A DNA stretch of 64,000 nt from Pedobacter indicus (GTDB lineage Bacteria; Bacteroidota; Bacteroidia; Sphingobacteriales; Sphingobacteriaceae): assembly GCF_003449035.1 (NCBI RefSeq), contig NZ_QRGB01000001.1, forward strand, positions 1,426,001 through 1,490,000, written 5' to 3'. Shown here in pieces: positions 56,455 to 64,000 of the stretch. The first letter of the stretch is position 1; each line of letters begins with the position of its first letter. Position numbers and translations under genes: made by a program. Below the pieces are notes generated by a model that saw nothing but the letters and a program-made list of their open reading frames with translations, did not search any database and was not told the origin of the DNA.

Positions 56455-59400
56455 ATGAAACAAAGCCACGCCATCCTATTTTTACTACTTTCTCTAATCA
56501 TCGTCAGTTGCAAGCCGAGCAGGAAGCAAGTGAATGTTCTTTATTTTTCGACTCAAACAGAAAGTGGGTCACTGAATGATATTCGTTCAGTGACCGAAGG
56601 CTGGAATATTATCAGCAGCTCGGATCCTGTAATTTTTTCTGAGGATTCTATCACAGATATTAGCGCCATTGTTCTGCGGGTGAGCGATCTGAATCAACTG
56701 GATCACCGTGCAATACCACGTTTAAAGCGCTACCTCGAAGCCGGTGGTGGCGGAATAATCGCTCTTCGTGATACTGCGCTGGTAGATAAAGGGTGGCCTT
56801 GGCTGAAAAATTGGATGGCGCAGGAGAATGGTGCGATGATCGATCAGGATCAAGGCCGCCTGGCTGTTCTAGACGCGAACTATACAGCAGAAGAGTTGAC
56901 TGCTGCGTTGGACTTTGTCATTGGCAAAAACAAAATGCCTGACTTTGATGACTTGGCAACGTTGGCGGTTCCCGACAGCAGCCGCTATACCCGTGAGGTT
57001 CTGGTCGAGGGGCTTGATGAACCACTTCAAATGGCAATTCTGCCAAATAAAAATATTTTATTTGTTGAGAGAAAAGGTGGAATAAAACTTTATGAGGAAG
57101 CAAATGGCGAAACAAAAAGTATTGCCAATATCGATGTGTTCAGTGGTATTGAGGATGGTTTATTGGGTGTCGCGGCAGACCCAAATTTCGAAAAGAACCA
57201 CTGGATCTATCTGTATTATGCCGTAGGTGGCGATGAATCGATCAACCGTCTGGCTCGTTATGAATTGCATGGAGATAGTCTTGCGCTAGGTACCGAAACC
57301 AAGGTATTGGAGATACCCACACAGCGTATCTATTGCTGTCACGCAGCAGGTTATGTCGCTTTTGATAACGACGGTTTGCTTTATTTAGCAGTAGGGGACA
57401 ATACCAACGCAGAGGAAACCGAAGGTTTTACACCGGTAGATGAGCGATCGGGTCGCTCGCTTTCTGATGATCAGGCTACGGCTGCTAATACCGATGATCT
57501 CCGGGGGAAAATTCTGCGTATCCGACCTCTTGATGACGGTGGCTATGCCATCCCCGACGGGAATCTGTTTCCAAAGGATGGGTCGGGTGGCCGACCGGAA
57601 ATCTATATGATGGGGGCACGAAACCCTTTCCGGTTTAGTGTAGATTCAAAAAATGGCTATCTCTATTTCGGCGAGGTAGGGCCTGATACAAAGGTAAAAG
57701 CCAGTACAGGCGAGCTTATGAGTTTCGATGAAATTAACCAAGTCCGGGAACCGGGCTTCTTTGGTTGGCCTTATTTTCTGGGAAATAATGAGGTGTTTCC
57801 GATGTACGATTATGAAACGAAGATACCAGGACCCGGAAAGGATCCTGCAAAGCCAATCAATGATTCACCCAACAATACGGGTGAGCGCGAGCTGCCACCT
57901 GCTCAACCAGCTATGATATGGTATGGGAAAGGTGATTCCAAAGAATTTCCCTTAGTGGGCAGTGGCGGGGCCAGCGCAATGGCCGGTCCTGTTTATTATC
58001 GGTCGGATTTTACCGACGCTCCTTATTCTTTATCTGAATATTACGACGGAAAACTGTTTATCTACGAATGGATACGCGGGTGGATCATGGCGGTGACTTT
58101 TGATGAAGATGATAATTATTTGCGAATGGAGCCTTTCCTGGATCACCTGAGCTTTGATGCGCCAGTCGACTTTCAGTTTGCAGACGACGGTTCGATTTAC
58201 ATATTGGAATACGGAACTAATTGGTTTTCAAAGAACACCAATGCCAGATTGCTTCGTATCCAGTATGTTGAAGGAAACCGGGCACCAAAAGCTGAAATTG
58301 AAATCGACAAACAGTATGGCGCTGCACCAATGAAGGTAAACCTCTCTGCTAGCGGGTCGAGCGACTATGATGCTGAAGATCAACTGAGCTACGAGTGGCG
58401 GATTGATGGAAAGACACTAGCAGGCGAGGAGCTAAGCTATACGTTTGACAAAAACGGAATCTATGAAGTCAGTTTAACTGTTACGGACGATCAGGGCGAC
58501 AGCGGTAAGGCGACAAGTAAGGTTTTCGTCGGAAATACACCACCGGACGTGGCTATCCATACCAAAGCAAACCGTTCTTTTTATTGGGATGGGGTGGATC
58601 TGGATTATGATATCCAAGTGGCTGATAAGGAAGAGGATATCGATCCTTCGCGTATCAATATTTCCTTCGGATTCATCCCACATGGTCGCGACGCTGCTAC
58701 TATTTTAACTGGCAGTCAGGATGTTTCCAGTCTCCAGTACATTCGAGGCAAGCAGATGATTGCTGCGCTTGATTGTAAATCTTGCCACTCACTAGAGCAG
58801 GAGTCGGTCGGGCCAACGTATTTAGCTATCGCTGCACGCTACAATGGTGAACCTAATGCAAAGAAGCAGCTGGCTGAAAAAATCATCAAAGGGGGCAGCG
58901 GTAATTGGGGTGAAAGAGCTATGACACCTCACCCAGCAATCTCCAACGAGGAAGCCGAAGAAATGGTGAACTACATTTTATCCTTAACCGATGAACAGTC
59001 CAGCTTGCCTCTGCAGGATGTGATTCCACTGAAAGAACATGAAAGCAAAGGAGATGAGGGGGCCTATTTGCTCAATGCGACCTATCGAGATCGTGGAGCG
59101 AATGGCATCGATGAACTACAGAGTCGCGATTATATCCTGCTGAAAAGCCCGCTTGTACAAGTCGAAGAGTTTGATGAGGGAAATTTGCGGATTGGAACTA
59201 TTACTACGCAAGCTCTTTCTTACGCTCTAGGTATTGTCGATGGTAAATATATGAAATTCAACGCAATTGACCTGAGTCATGTAAAGAACCTAACTTATCG
59301 GATACAACCAAACGGTGCTGGAGGAACAATTGAGCTGCGAACTGGAAGCATGGATGGTGAAATTCTAAGCAGCCTGCAAATTCCCGCAGCTTCAGGCGAC

Positions 59401-59532
59401 ATCAGTAAGATTGGATGGAAAGAATTTTCAGCGCCACTGAAGGATAGCCAAGGACATCAGGACTTGTATTTTGTATTTAAAGGGGGCGATCAAGGCTTTT
59501 TCAATATAGATTGGATCAGGTTTGACCGATAG
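56455..59532 (+). CDS. Multi-domain sugar dehydrogenase lipoprotein (ThuA-like, GDH, PKD, cytochrome c, CBM6-like)
   Basis: A 1025-residue lipoprotein (lipobox IVSC). Residues 23-155 are a degenerate ThuA-like domain (IPRLKRYLEAGGGGIIALRD, GWPWLKNW). Residues about 170-600 are a glucose/sorbosone dehydrogenase propeller (EDGLLGVAADPNFEKNHWIYLYY, DDLRGKILRIRP, ARNPFRFSVD), usually PQQ-dependent. Residues 610-690 are a PKD domain. A class I cytochrome c follows, with CKSCH at 774-778 and probable axial Met823. The last 130 residues resemble a CBM6-type sugar-binding domain (GAGGTIELRTGSMDGE). It likely oxidises a sugar in the periplasm and passes electrons to its own haem. Confidence 0.9.
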   Translation: MKQSHAILFLLLSLIIVSCKPSRKQVNVLYFSTQTESGSLNDIRSVTEGWNIISSSDPVIFSEDSITDISAIVLRVSDLNQLDHRAIPRLKRYLEAGGGGIIALRDTALVDKGWPWLKNWMAQENGAMIDQDQGRLAVLDANYTAEELTAALDFVIGKNKMPDFDDLATLAVPDSSRYTREVLVEGLDEPLQMAILPNKNILFVERKGGIKLYEEANGETKSIANIDVFSGIEDGLLGVAADPNFEKNHWIYLYYAVGGDESINRLARYELHGDSLALGTETKVLEIPTQRIYCCHAAGYVAFDNDGLLYLAVGDNTNAEETEGFTPVDERSGRSLSDDQATAANTDDLRGKILRIRPLDDGGYAIPDGNLFPKDGSGGRPEIYMMGARNPFRFSVDSKNGYLYFGEVGPDTKVKASTGELMSFDEINQVREPGFFGWPYFLGNNEVFPMYDYETKIPGPGKDPAKPINDSPNNTGERELPPAQPAMIWYGKGDSKEFPLVGSGGASAMAGPVYYRSDFTDAPYSLSEYYDGKLFIYEWIRGWIMAVTFDEDDNYLRMEPFLDHLSFDAPVDFQFADDGSIYILEYGTNWFSKNTNARLLRIQYVEGNRAPKAEIEIDKQYGAAPMKVNLSASGSSDYDAEDQLSYEWRIDGKTLAGEELSYTFDKNGIYEVSLTVTDDQGDSGKATSKVFVGNTPPDVAIHTKANRSFYWDGVDLDYDIQVADKEEDIDPSRINISFGFIPHGRDAATILTGSQDVSSLQYIRGKQMIAALDCKSCHSLEQESVGPTYLAIAARYNGEPNAKKQLAEKIIKGGSGNWGERAMTPHPAISNEEAEEMVNYILSLTDEQSSLPLQDVIPLKEHESKGDEGAYLLNATYRDRGANGIDELQSRDYILLKSPLVQVEEFDEGNLRIGTITTQALSYALGIVDGKYMKFNAIDLSHVKNLTYRIQPNGAGGTIELRTGSMDGEILSSLQIPAASGDISKIGWKEFSAPLKDSQGHQDLYFVFKGGDQGFFNIDWIRFDR

Positions 59533-59569
59533 TTAATTTTTAAGAGTAAACCCGTATTTAACCTAAATT

Positions 59570-60793
59570 ATGAAGGGCTCGATCCGCATAAGATTGTCAT
59601 TTCTTATGTTTTTTGAATATTTTATTTGGGGAACTTGGTATGTAACCATGGGGACTTACCTCTTCTCCAATTTTGATGCTACTGCGGTGCAGGTTGGCTC
59701 TTCATACGCGAATCTGTCGATCGCTGCAATCATTTCCCCATTTTTTGTCGGGTTGATTGCTGATCGCTTTTTTGCAGCCCAAAAAGTATTGGGCGTGCTG
59801 CATCTCGCTGGTGCCGCAACGCTCTTCTATGTAAGTACAGTTACGGAATTTAACGGGTTTTGGTGGTTGATATTGCTTTACACATTATTGTACATGCCAA
59901 CTATGTCACTTGCCAACTCTGTTTCCTTTCATCAAATTAAAGATGGTGGTAAGGAGTTTCCATTTATCCGTGCGTTCGGTACACTCGGGTGGATTGCATC
60001 CGGACTGTTAATAGGCTTTATGGGACTAGAGAGTTCGGTGTGGACCTTCCGGATAGCTGCTGTTGCTTCTCTATTGTTAGGTGTTTTCAGTTTCTGCTTA
60101 CCTAGCACGCCAGTGAAAAAAAGAAAGAATGCAAGCCTATCTTCAATTTTAGGTTTAGATGCTTTAACCTTATTTAAGAGTCGCTCTTTTTCTGTTTTCT
60201 TTTTCTCTTCAATCGCTATCTGCATTCCGTTATCATTCTATTATAGCTTCACCAATTCCTTTTTGAATGATATAGGCATGGTCAATGCAGCAAGTAAAAT
60301 GACTTTGGGTCAAGTCTCTGAATTTTTATTTATCCTATTGATCCCTTTGCTGTTCCGCCGCTTAGGTGTAAAAATGATGATCATTATTGGTATCGTCGCC
60401 TGGATTGTCCGTTATGTATTATTTGCCTTCGGTAACGTAGAAGCCGAGTTATGGATGCTTTATGGTGGAATTATTTTGCATGGTATCTGCTATGACTTCT
60501 TTTTTGTTACTGGTCAGATCTATACAGACAAGAAAGCCGGTGAATCGATCAAAAGTGCTGCGCAAGGTATTGTTACCTTTGCTACCTATGGCGTTGGTAT
60601 GCTCATTGGTTCCTACTTGTCCGGAATGGTAACGGAACGATTTGCCGCTAATCCAGGAAGTGAATTCAATTATAACTGGAAAATGGTATGGCTTGCCCCA
60701 TGTGCAATCTCCTTCATCGTTTTAATTATCTTTGCCTTGTTTTTTAATGATAGATCGTTTGAAAAGCAAGGCAACACTAGTAAATTAACTTAA
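59570..60793 (+). CDS. MFS permease of the nucleoside/sugar:H+ symporter type
   Basis: A 407-residue inner membrane protein with 12 helices. The first segment, RLSFLMFFEYFIWGTWYVTMGTYL, and LLYMPTMSLANSVSFHQIKDGGKEFPFIRAFGTLGWI are typical of the NupG-like group. In Bacteroidota such permeases are often next to sugar oxidoreductase genes, suggesting uptake of a sugar or sugar derivative rather than a nucleoside. The gene begins 37 bases after the dehydrogenase and ends 19 bases before the Gfo/Idh/MocA gene. It probably imports the oxidised product or the free sugar. Confidence 0.88.
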   Translation: MKGSIRIRLSFLMFFEYFIWGTWYVTMGTYLFSNFDATAVQVGSSYANLSIAAIISPFFVGLIADRFFAAQKVLGVLHLAGAATLFYVSTVTEFNGFWWLILLYTLLYMPTMSLANSVSFHQIKDGGKEFPFIRAFGTLGWIASGLLIGFMGLESSVWTFRIAAVASLLLGVFSFCLPSTPVKKRKNASLSSILGLDALTLFKSRSFSVFFFSSIAICIPLSFYYSFTNSFLNDIGMVNAASKMTLGQVSEFLFILLIPLLFRRLGVKMMIIIGIVAWIVRYVLFAFGNVEAELWMLYGGIILHGICYDFFFVTGQIYTDKKAGESIKSAAQGIVTFATYGVGMLIGSYLSGMVTERFAANPGSEFNYNWKMVWLAPCAISFIVLIIFALFFNDRSFEKQGNTSKLT

Positions 60794-60812
60794 ATTTAAA
60801 TCCGTAAGAAAT

Positions 60813-61886
60813 ATGAATCCTATTCGAGTTTTAGTTGTTGGTTGTGGTAATATGGGTGCTTCCCATGCCACTGCTTATCATCATTTGGAAGGTTTTGAAA
60901 TATGTGGTTTGGTTGCCAGAGGCGAAAGTAAAGTCAGCCTAAACAATAAACTGGGTGGAGGCTACGAACTCTTTACCGATTACGAAGAGGCTTTGAAAAA
61001 AACCAAACCCGATGCTGTTTGCATTTCTACTTACCCTGATACCCATGAAGCTTATGCTATCCGGGCTTTTGAAAATGGTTGCCATGTATTTGTTGAGAAG
61101 CCTCTAGCAGATACAATTGAGGGCTCAATTCGCGTGGCAGAAGCAGCTAAAAGGTATAATAAGAAACTAGTTGTCGGTTATATTCTACGTTATCACCCGT
61201 CTTGGGAACGTTTTATCGAATTAAGTCAGGAACTCGGCAAACCCTTGGTTATGCGGATGAATCTGAACCAACAAAGTCACGGTGTCATGTGGGATGTGCA
61301 TCGCAACCTGATGAAAAGCCTGAGCCCGATTGTCGACTGCGGCGTGCATTATATCGATGTGATGTGCCAGATGACGAATTCCAAACCGCTACAGGTGACG
61401 GCCATTGGTGCACGATTGACTGATGATATCCCAGCAGATAATTATAATTACGGACAGCTTCAAATCCGTTTTGAAGATGGATCGGTCGGTTGGTATGAAG
61501 CGGCTTGGGGACCGATGATCAGCGAAACTGCATTCTTTGTAAAGGATGTTATGGGGCCAAAAGGTTCGGTTTCCATCGTTGCTAAGGAAGCAAGCGGTTC
61601 GGGTAAGTCGGACTCTGTTGAATCACATACAAAAACCGAATCCTTGCGATACCATTATGCAGATATTGATGAGAAAAATGCATTTGTCAAAGAAGATCGG
61701 TGGATTGATCTGGAAGATGAACCCGACCATCAAGAGCTCTGCAACCGAGAACAACGGTTTTTCTTAAAAGCCATCCGAGAGAACATCGATTTATCCTCCT
61801 CCATCGAAGACGCTATCAATAGTCTCAGAATTGCTTTTGCATGTGATGAGTCGGTCAGGACGGGCCAAGTTGTGAAATTAACTTAA
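60813..61886 (+). CDS. Gfo/Idh/MocA-family oxidoreductase
   Basis: A 357-residue NAD(P)-dependent sugar oxidoreductase. The Rossmann motif is GCGNMG (10-15) and EKP at 95-97 is the cofactor and catalysis motif. VDCGVHYIDVMCQM is the typical active-site helix with Asp and His. No export signal is present, so it is cytoplasmic. Enzymes of this family oxidise or reduce a sugar hydroxyl, or interconvert keto-sugars. Here it is the last gene of the SusC/SusD operon, before a strong terminator, and so would act on the imported product. Confidence 0.93.
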   Translation: MNPIRVLVVGCGNMGASHATAYHHLEGFEICGLVARGESKVSLNNKLGGGYELFTDYEEALKKTKPDAVCISTYPDTHEAYAIRAFENGCHVFVEKPLADTIEGSIRVAEAAKRYNKKLVVGYILRYHPSWERFIELSQELGKPLVMRMNLNQQSHGVMWDVHRNLMKSLSPIVDCGVHYIDVMCQMTNSKPLQVTAIGARLTDDIPADNYNYGQLQIRFEDGSVGWYEAAWGPMISETAFFVKDVMGPKGSVSIVAKEASGSGKSDSVESHTKTESLRYHYADIDEKNAFVKEDRWIDLEDEPDHQELCNREQRFFLKAIRENIDLSSSIEDAINSLRIAFACDESVRTGQVVKLT

Positions 61887-61905
61887 TGGAAGATTAACTT
61901 GATAG

Positions 61906-61937
61906 AAAAAGGCGTTCTATTATCGGAACGCCTTTTT
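61906..61937 (+). terminator. Rho-independent terminator ending the SusC/SusD operon
   Basis: GGCGTTC (61911-61917) pairs with GAACGCC (61926-61932) around an 8-base loop, with A5 before and T5 after the stem. It begins 20 bases after the Gfo/Idh/MocA stop. Confidence 0.92.
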
Positions 61938-61949
61938 GTTTACGTCGGT

Positions 61950-61980
61950 TTTGTTTGCAATCTTAAAAGCTCTATCTTTG
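61950..61980 (+). promoter_or_regulatory. Promoter of the BCCT-universal stress protein unit
   Basis: TTTG at 61950-61953 and TATCTTTG at 61973-61980 are spaced by 19 bases, an exact fit to the Bacteroidota consensus. The predicted start of transcription is near 61986, so the message has a leader of about 160 bases. Confidence 0.65.
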
Positions 61981-61994
61981 CATTTTTAATTTTT

Positions 61995-62105
61995 GATTGT
62001 CGCTTTGCAGTTCTTGGAAAGCACAATCGAGCTACTGGTTCGATCCGAACATTTTACACGACAATTCGTGACCAATTCCGAAGTCTCTCGCTTTACAGCG
62101 ATGAG
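61995..62105 (+). ncRNA. Structured 5' leader, four successive hairpins
   Basis: Hairpin 1 (61995-62028): GATTGT and GCTTT pair with AAAGC and ACAATC, one C bulged. Hairpin 2 (62038-62050): GTTCG, loop ATC, CGAAC. Hairpin 3 (62057-62070): CACGA, loop CAAT, TCGTG. Hairpin 4 (62085-62105): CTC and TCGCT pair with AGCGA and GAG, one T bulged, loop TTAC. The first starts about 9 bases after the predicted transcription start and the last ends 42 bases before the BCCT ATG. No known riboswitch class is recognised. A function is inferred only from the density of perfect stems. Confidence 0.4.
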
Positions 62106-62147
62106 CTTGGAAATTCGTTTTGATTGATCTCGAAAAAACAAACATGT

Positions 62148-63812
62148 ATGTCAGAAAGCAAGTCGAATACTTCCGTCTTTAACAAAATCCCTAAACTCGT
62201 TATCCACCAGCCTGTGTTTTATCCGGCATTGATCACTATTATCCTGAGTGTCGTGTTGGCGCTTATATTCACAGATCAAGCCCAGAGCAGTTTCGAAAAT
62301 GTTCAAAATATCGTATCTGAAAAAGGGGGGTGGATTTACACACTATCCGTTAATGCCTTTATCGTTTTTTGTATTTATATGGCTTTCGGTAAGTATGGAT
62401 CCATCCGGATTGGCGGACCCGAAGCACGGCCTGAGTTTAAGTCGACGGCCTGGTTTGCCATGTTGTTCAGTACAGGGATCGGAAACGGGCTGGTGCTTTT
62501 TAGTATCGCCGACCCGGTTCGCGATTTTATGAATCCACCACGATTATCTGCTGATGCAGATCCGACCGCTATTGCTCAAGAAGCTATCAATTTCTCGTTT
62601 CTTCATCATGGTATCCACGGGTGGGCTATTTATTCGGTTATCGGCTTGGCATTAGCTTATTTCACTTATAATAGAAAAATGCCTCTGACCATACGTTCTG
62701 CCTTTTACCCTTTGCTAGGCGAACGAATTCATGGGTGGATCGGTAACCTGATTGATGTTGTGGCGGTTGTGGCCACACTATTTGGCCTAGCAACCACGAT
62801 GGGCTTTGGCGTTGGACAGATTAATGCGGGGTTTACGCATGTGTTTGGGATTCCCCACAGTTTGTTGGTTCAGTATCTGATTATTTTAGCGATTACCGCC
62901 ATTGCCACTATTTCCGTAGTTTCTGGAGTTAACCGAGGGATAAAATTCCTGAGTGAGATGAATGTAGGCGTTGCTGTCATCATCTTTCTTATGGTCCTGG
63001 TTCTTGGCCCTACGGCTTTTATCCTAAAAGGCTTTGTGCAAAACGTCGGTAGTTACTTGATCAACTTTGTCGACCTGGCTACCTGGTCGGGCGCCTACGA
63101 CGATAGCAGCTGGCATAATAACGTAACCCTAATGTATTGGGGTTGGTGGGCGTCCTGGTCGCCGTTCGTCGGGACATTCATTGCGCGGGTTTCGAAGGGT
63201 AGAACAATCAAGGAGTTCGTACTTGGCGTACTCTTTTTGCCAGCTATGGTCACCTTCCTATGGTTCTCAGCTTTTGGCGGTACAACCATGCTCGGCTTAA
63301 TCGACGGGGATTTTTCCCTGGCGGCAGCAGTCGACGATAACATATCGACAGCGCTGTATGTGTTTTTCGAGAAGTTCCCACTTGCTATGCTGCTGAAGAT
63401 ATTGGGAATGGTATTGATTTGTAGTTTTATTATCACTTCGGCTGACTCCGGTGCGCTCGTTGTAGACGGAATTACCTCTGGAGGTAACAAGAAGACACCC
63501 GCTTTGCAACGGATTATCTGGGCATCATTAGCAGGTTGTATCGCCGCAGCTCTGCTGACCGGTGGTGGCCTTGGAACCTTACAGGCAGCGGTGACGATAT
63601 CCGGATTACCTTTCGCAATCTTGCTGGTAGCGATGTGCGTTTCCTTGTATATCGGAGTCCGTGAAGATTTCAACCTGAATAGACGACGAACGAAATTGAA
63701 GGACGAGGAAACATACAAAGCGATGCTCAAGAAAATCCTGGAAGAAGAACAGAAGTTTGACCCAGAAGGTAGACTATTGAAAAATGAAATCGAACATACT
63801 GAAAGCAAATAA
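62148..63812 (+). CDS. BCCT-family betaine/choline/carnitine transporter
   Basis: A 554-residue inner membrane transporter of 12 helices. The Trp-rich signature is MYWGWWASWSPFVGTFIARVSKGRTIKEF, and GNGLVLFSIADPVRDF and HHGIHGWAIYSVIGL fit helices 3-5. Members use sodium or proton gradients to bring in quaternary amines such as glycine betaine. MSESKSNTSVF from ATG 62148 is taken as start; a TTG at 62124 adds eight residues. The highly charged C-terminal tail (KDEETYKAMLKKILEEEQKFD) could be a sensor, as in BetP. The universal stress protein gene follows after one base. Confidence 0.93.
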   Translation: MSESKSNTSVFNKIPKLVIHQPVFYPALITIILSVVLALIFTDQAQSSFENVQNIVSEKGGWIYTLSVNAFIVFCIYMAFGKYGSIRIGGPEARPEFKSTAWFAMLFSTGIGNGLVLFSIADPVRDFMNPPRLSADADPTAIAQEAINFSFLHHGIHGWAIYSVIGLALAYFTYNRKMPLTIRSAFYPLLGERIHGWIGNLIDVVAVVATLFGLATTMGFGVGQINAGFTHVFGIPHSLLVQYLIILAITAIATISVVSGVNRGIKFLSEMNVGVAVIIFLMVLVLGPTAFILKGFVQNVGSYLINFVDLATWSGAYDDSSWHNNVTLMYWGWWASWSPFVGTFIARVSKGRTIKEFVLGVLFLPAMVTFLWFSAFGGTTMLGLIDGDFSLAAAVDDNISTALYVFFEKFPLAMLLKILGMVLICSFIITSADSGALVVDGITSGGNKKTPALQRIIWASLAGCIAAALLTGGGLGTLQAAVTISGLPFAILLVAMCVSLYIGVREDFNLNRRRTKLKDEETYKAMLKKILEEEQKFDPEGRLLKNEIEHTESK

Positions 63813-63813
63813 T

Positions 63814-64000
63814 ATGAACAATATACTCATTGCATTAGACCTTACGGATACGGATGAAAGCATCATCCGCTATGCATATTCTCTGAAGACACAGACCGAG
63901 CTTTCTCAAATCCACTTCGTACACAATATCAAACTGTATGAAGTAGATGAAGTAATCCAAGAAATGTTGGGGGGTAAGGATATCAAGACCATCATAGAAA
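63814..64000 (+). CDS. Universal stress protein, N-terminal part only
   Basis: Beginning with ATG 63814, 62 residues are visible before the window ends with no stop reached. MNNILIALDLTDTDESIIRYAYSL is the usual beta1-alpha1 start of a UspA domain, and LSQIHFVHNIKL follows as beta2. UspA proteins bind ATP or other ligands under stress. Only one base separates it from the BCCT stop, so translation is coupled and the protein may regulate or respond to the transporter. Confidence 0.75.
   Translation, partial: MNNILIALDLTDTDESIIRYAYSLKTQTELSQIHFVHNIKLYEVDEVIQEMLGGKDIKTIIE

Noticed and set aside
62038-62050. tRNA T-arm-like sequence in the BCCT leader
   Set aside because: GGTTCGATCC resembles a T loop, but the flanking bases do not form the T stem and no other tRNA arms are present; it is better read as a small hairpin.
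62124-62147. BCCT start at TTG 62124
   Set aside because: An ATG eight codons later gives a normal N-terminus; nothing in the extra residues is conserved.
49500-63800. Recent horizontal transfer of the SusC/SusD region judged by base composition
   Set aside because: Some lines look richer in G+C, but dnaE looks much the same, and I did not count systematically; no integrase, tRNA-end duplication or insertion sequence borders it despite the tRNA-Ser next to it.
63095-63808. A 237-codon open frame on the minus strand opposite the BCCT gene
   Set aside because: It is Ser/Pro/Ile-rich without any domain, and is fully antisense to a clear transporter gene.

Overview
The window comes from a Bacteroidota chromosome, most likely a member of the Sphingobacteriaceae or a close relative. 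The reasons are two SusC-type TonB receptors (one followed by SusD), a FecI/FecR-type sigma and anti-sigma pair, a type IX secretion (T9SS) sorting domain, a TamL/TamB pair, promoters fitting the Bacteroidota TTTG/TAnnTTTG pattern, and weak Shine-Dalgarno signals with several GTG and TTG starts. I see no transposase, phage gene, CRISPR array or rRNA. Coding density is high and no gene-free stretch exceeds 300 bases.

Regions. 1-3 kb: the N-terminal part of a SusC receptor, an SDR oxidoreductase and a LacI-type regulator, all on the minus strand, which look like one end of a sugar or sugar-acid locus. 3-10 kb: an agmatinase-like ureohydrolase, small envelope proteins, a WalJ-like metallo-hydrolase, a Dabb protein, a luciferase-like oxidoreductase, an exported methyltransferase-like protein and an APC permease. 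10-17.7 kb: a long run of minus-strand genes (FAH-family protein, M23 peptidase, Bcp peroxiredoxin, two-subunit transketolase, ECF sigma, its probable anti-sigma, a Spy-like protein and a class III aminotransferase). 17.7-31 kb: a short T9SS cargo, Kup, a retropepsin-like protein, malate dehydrogenase, TamL, TamB and a MuiA-like protein. 31-49 kb: housekeeping genes (dnaE, trxA, ABC-F, ruvB, dolichyl-phosphate-mannose-synthase-like transferase, POT transporter, DPP IV, thiolase, 7TM-HD phosphohydrolase) and tRNA-Ser(GCU).

49.5-61.9 kb: a coherent gene set on the plus strand. ECF sigma, FecR, a SusC with an STN domain, SusD, a very large lipoprotein (ThuA-like, sugar dehydrogenase, PKD, cytochrome c, CBM6-like), an MFS permease and a Gfo/Idh/MocA oxidoreductase follow each other with small gaps and end at a strong terminator. 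I read this as a self-sensing uptake and oxidation system for a carbohydrate. 61.95-64 kb: a separate unit with a good promoter, a 5' leader holding four successive hairpins, a BCCT transporter and a universal stress protein cut off by the window end. The structured leader and the five-part dehydrogenase are the most interesting items.
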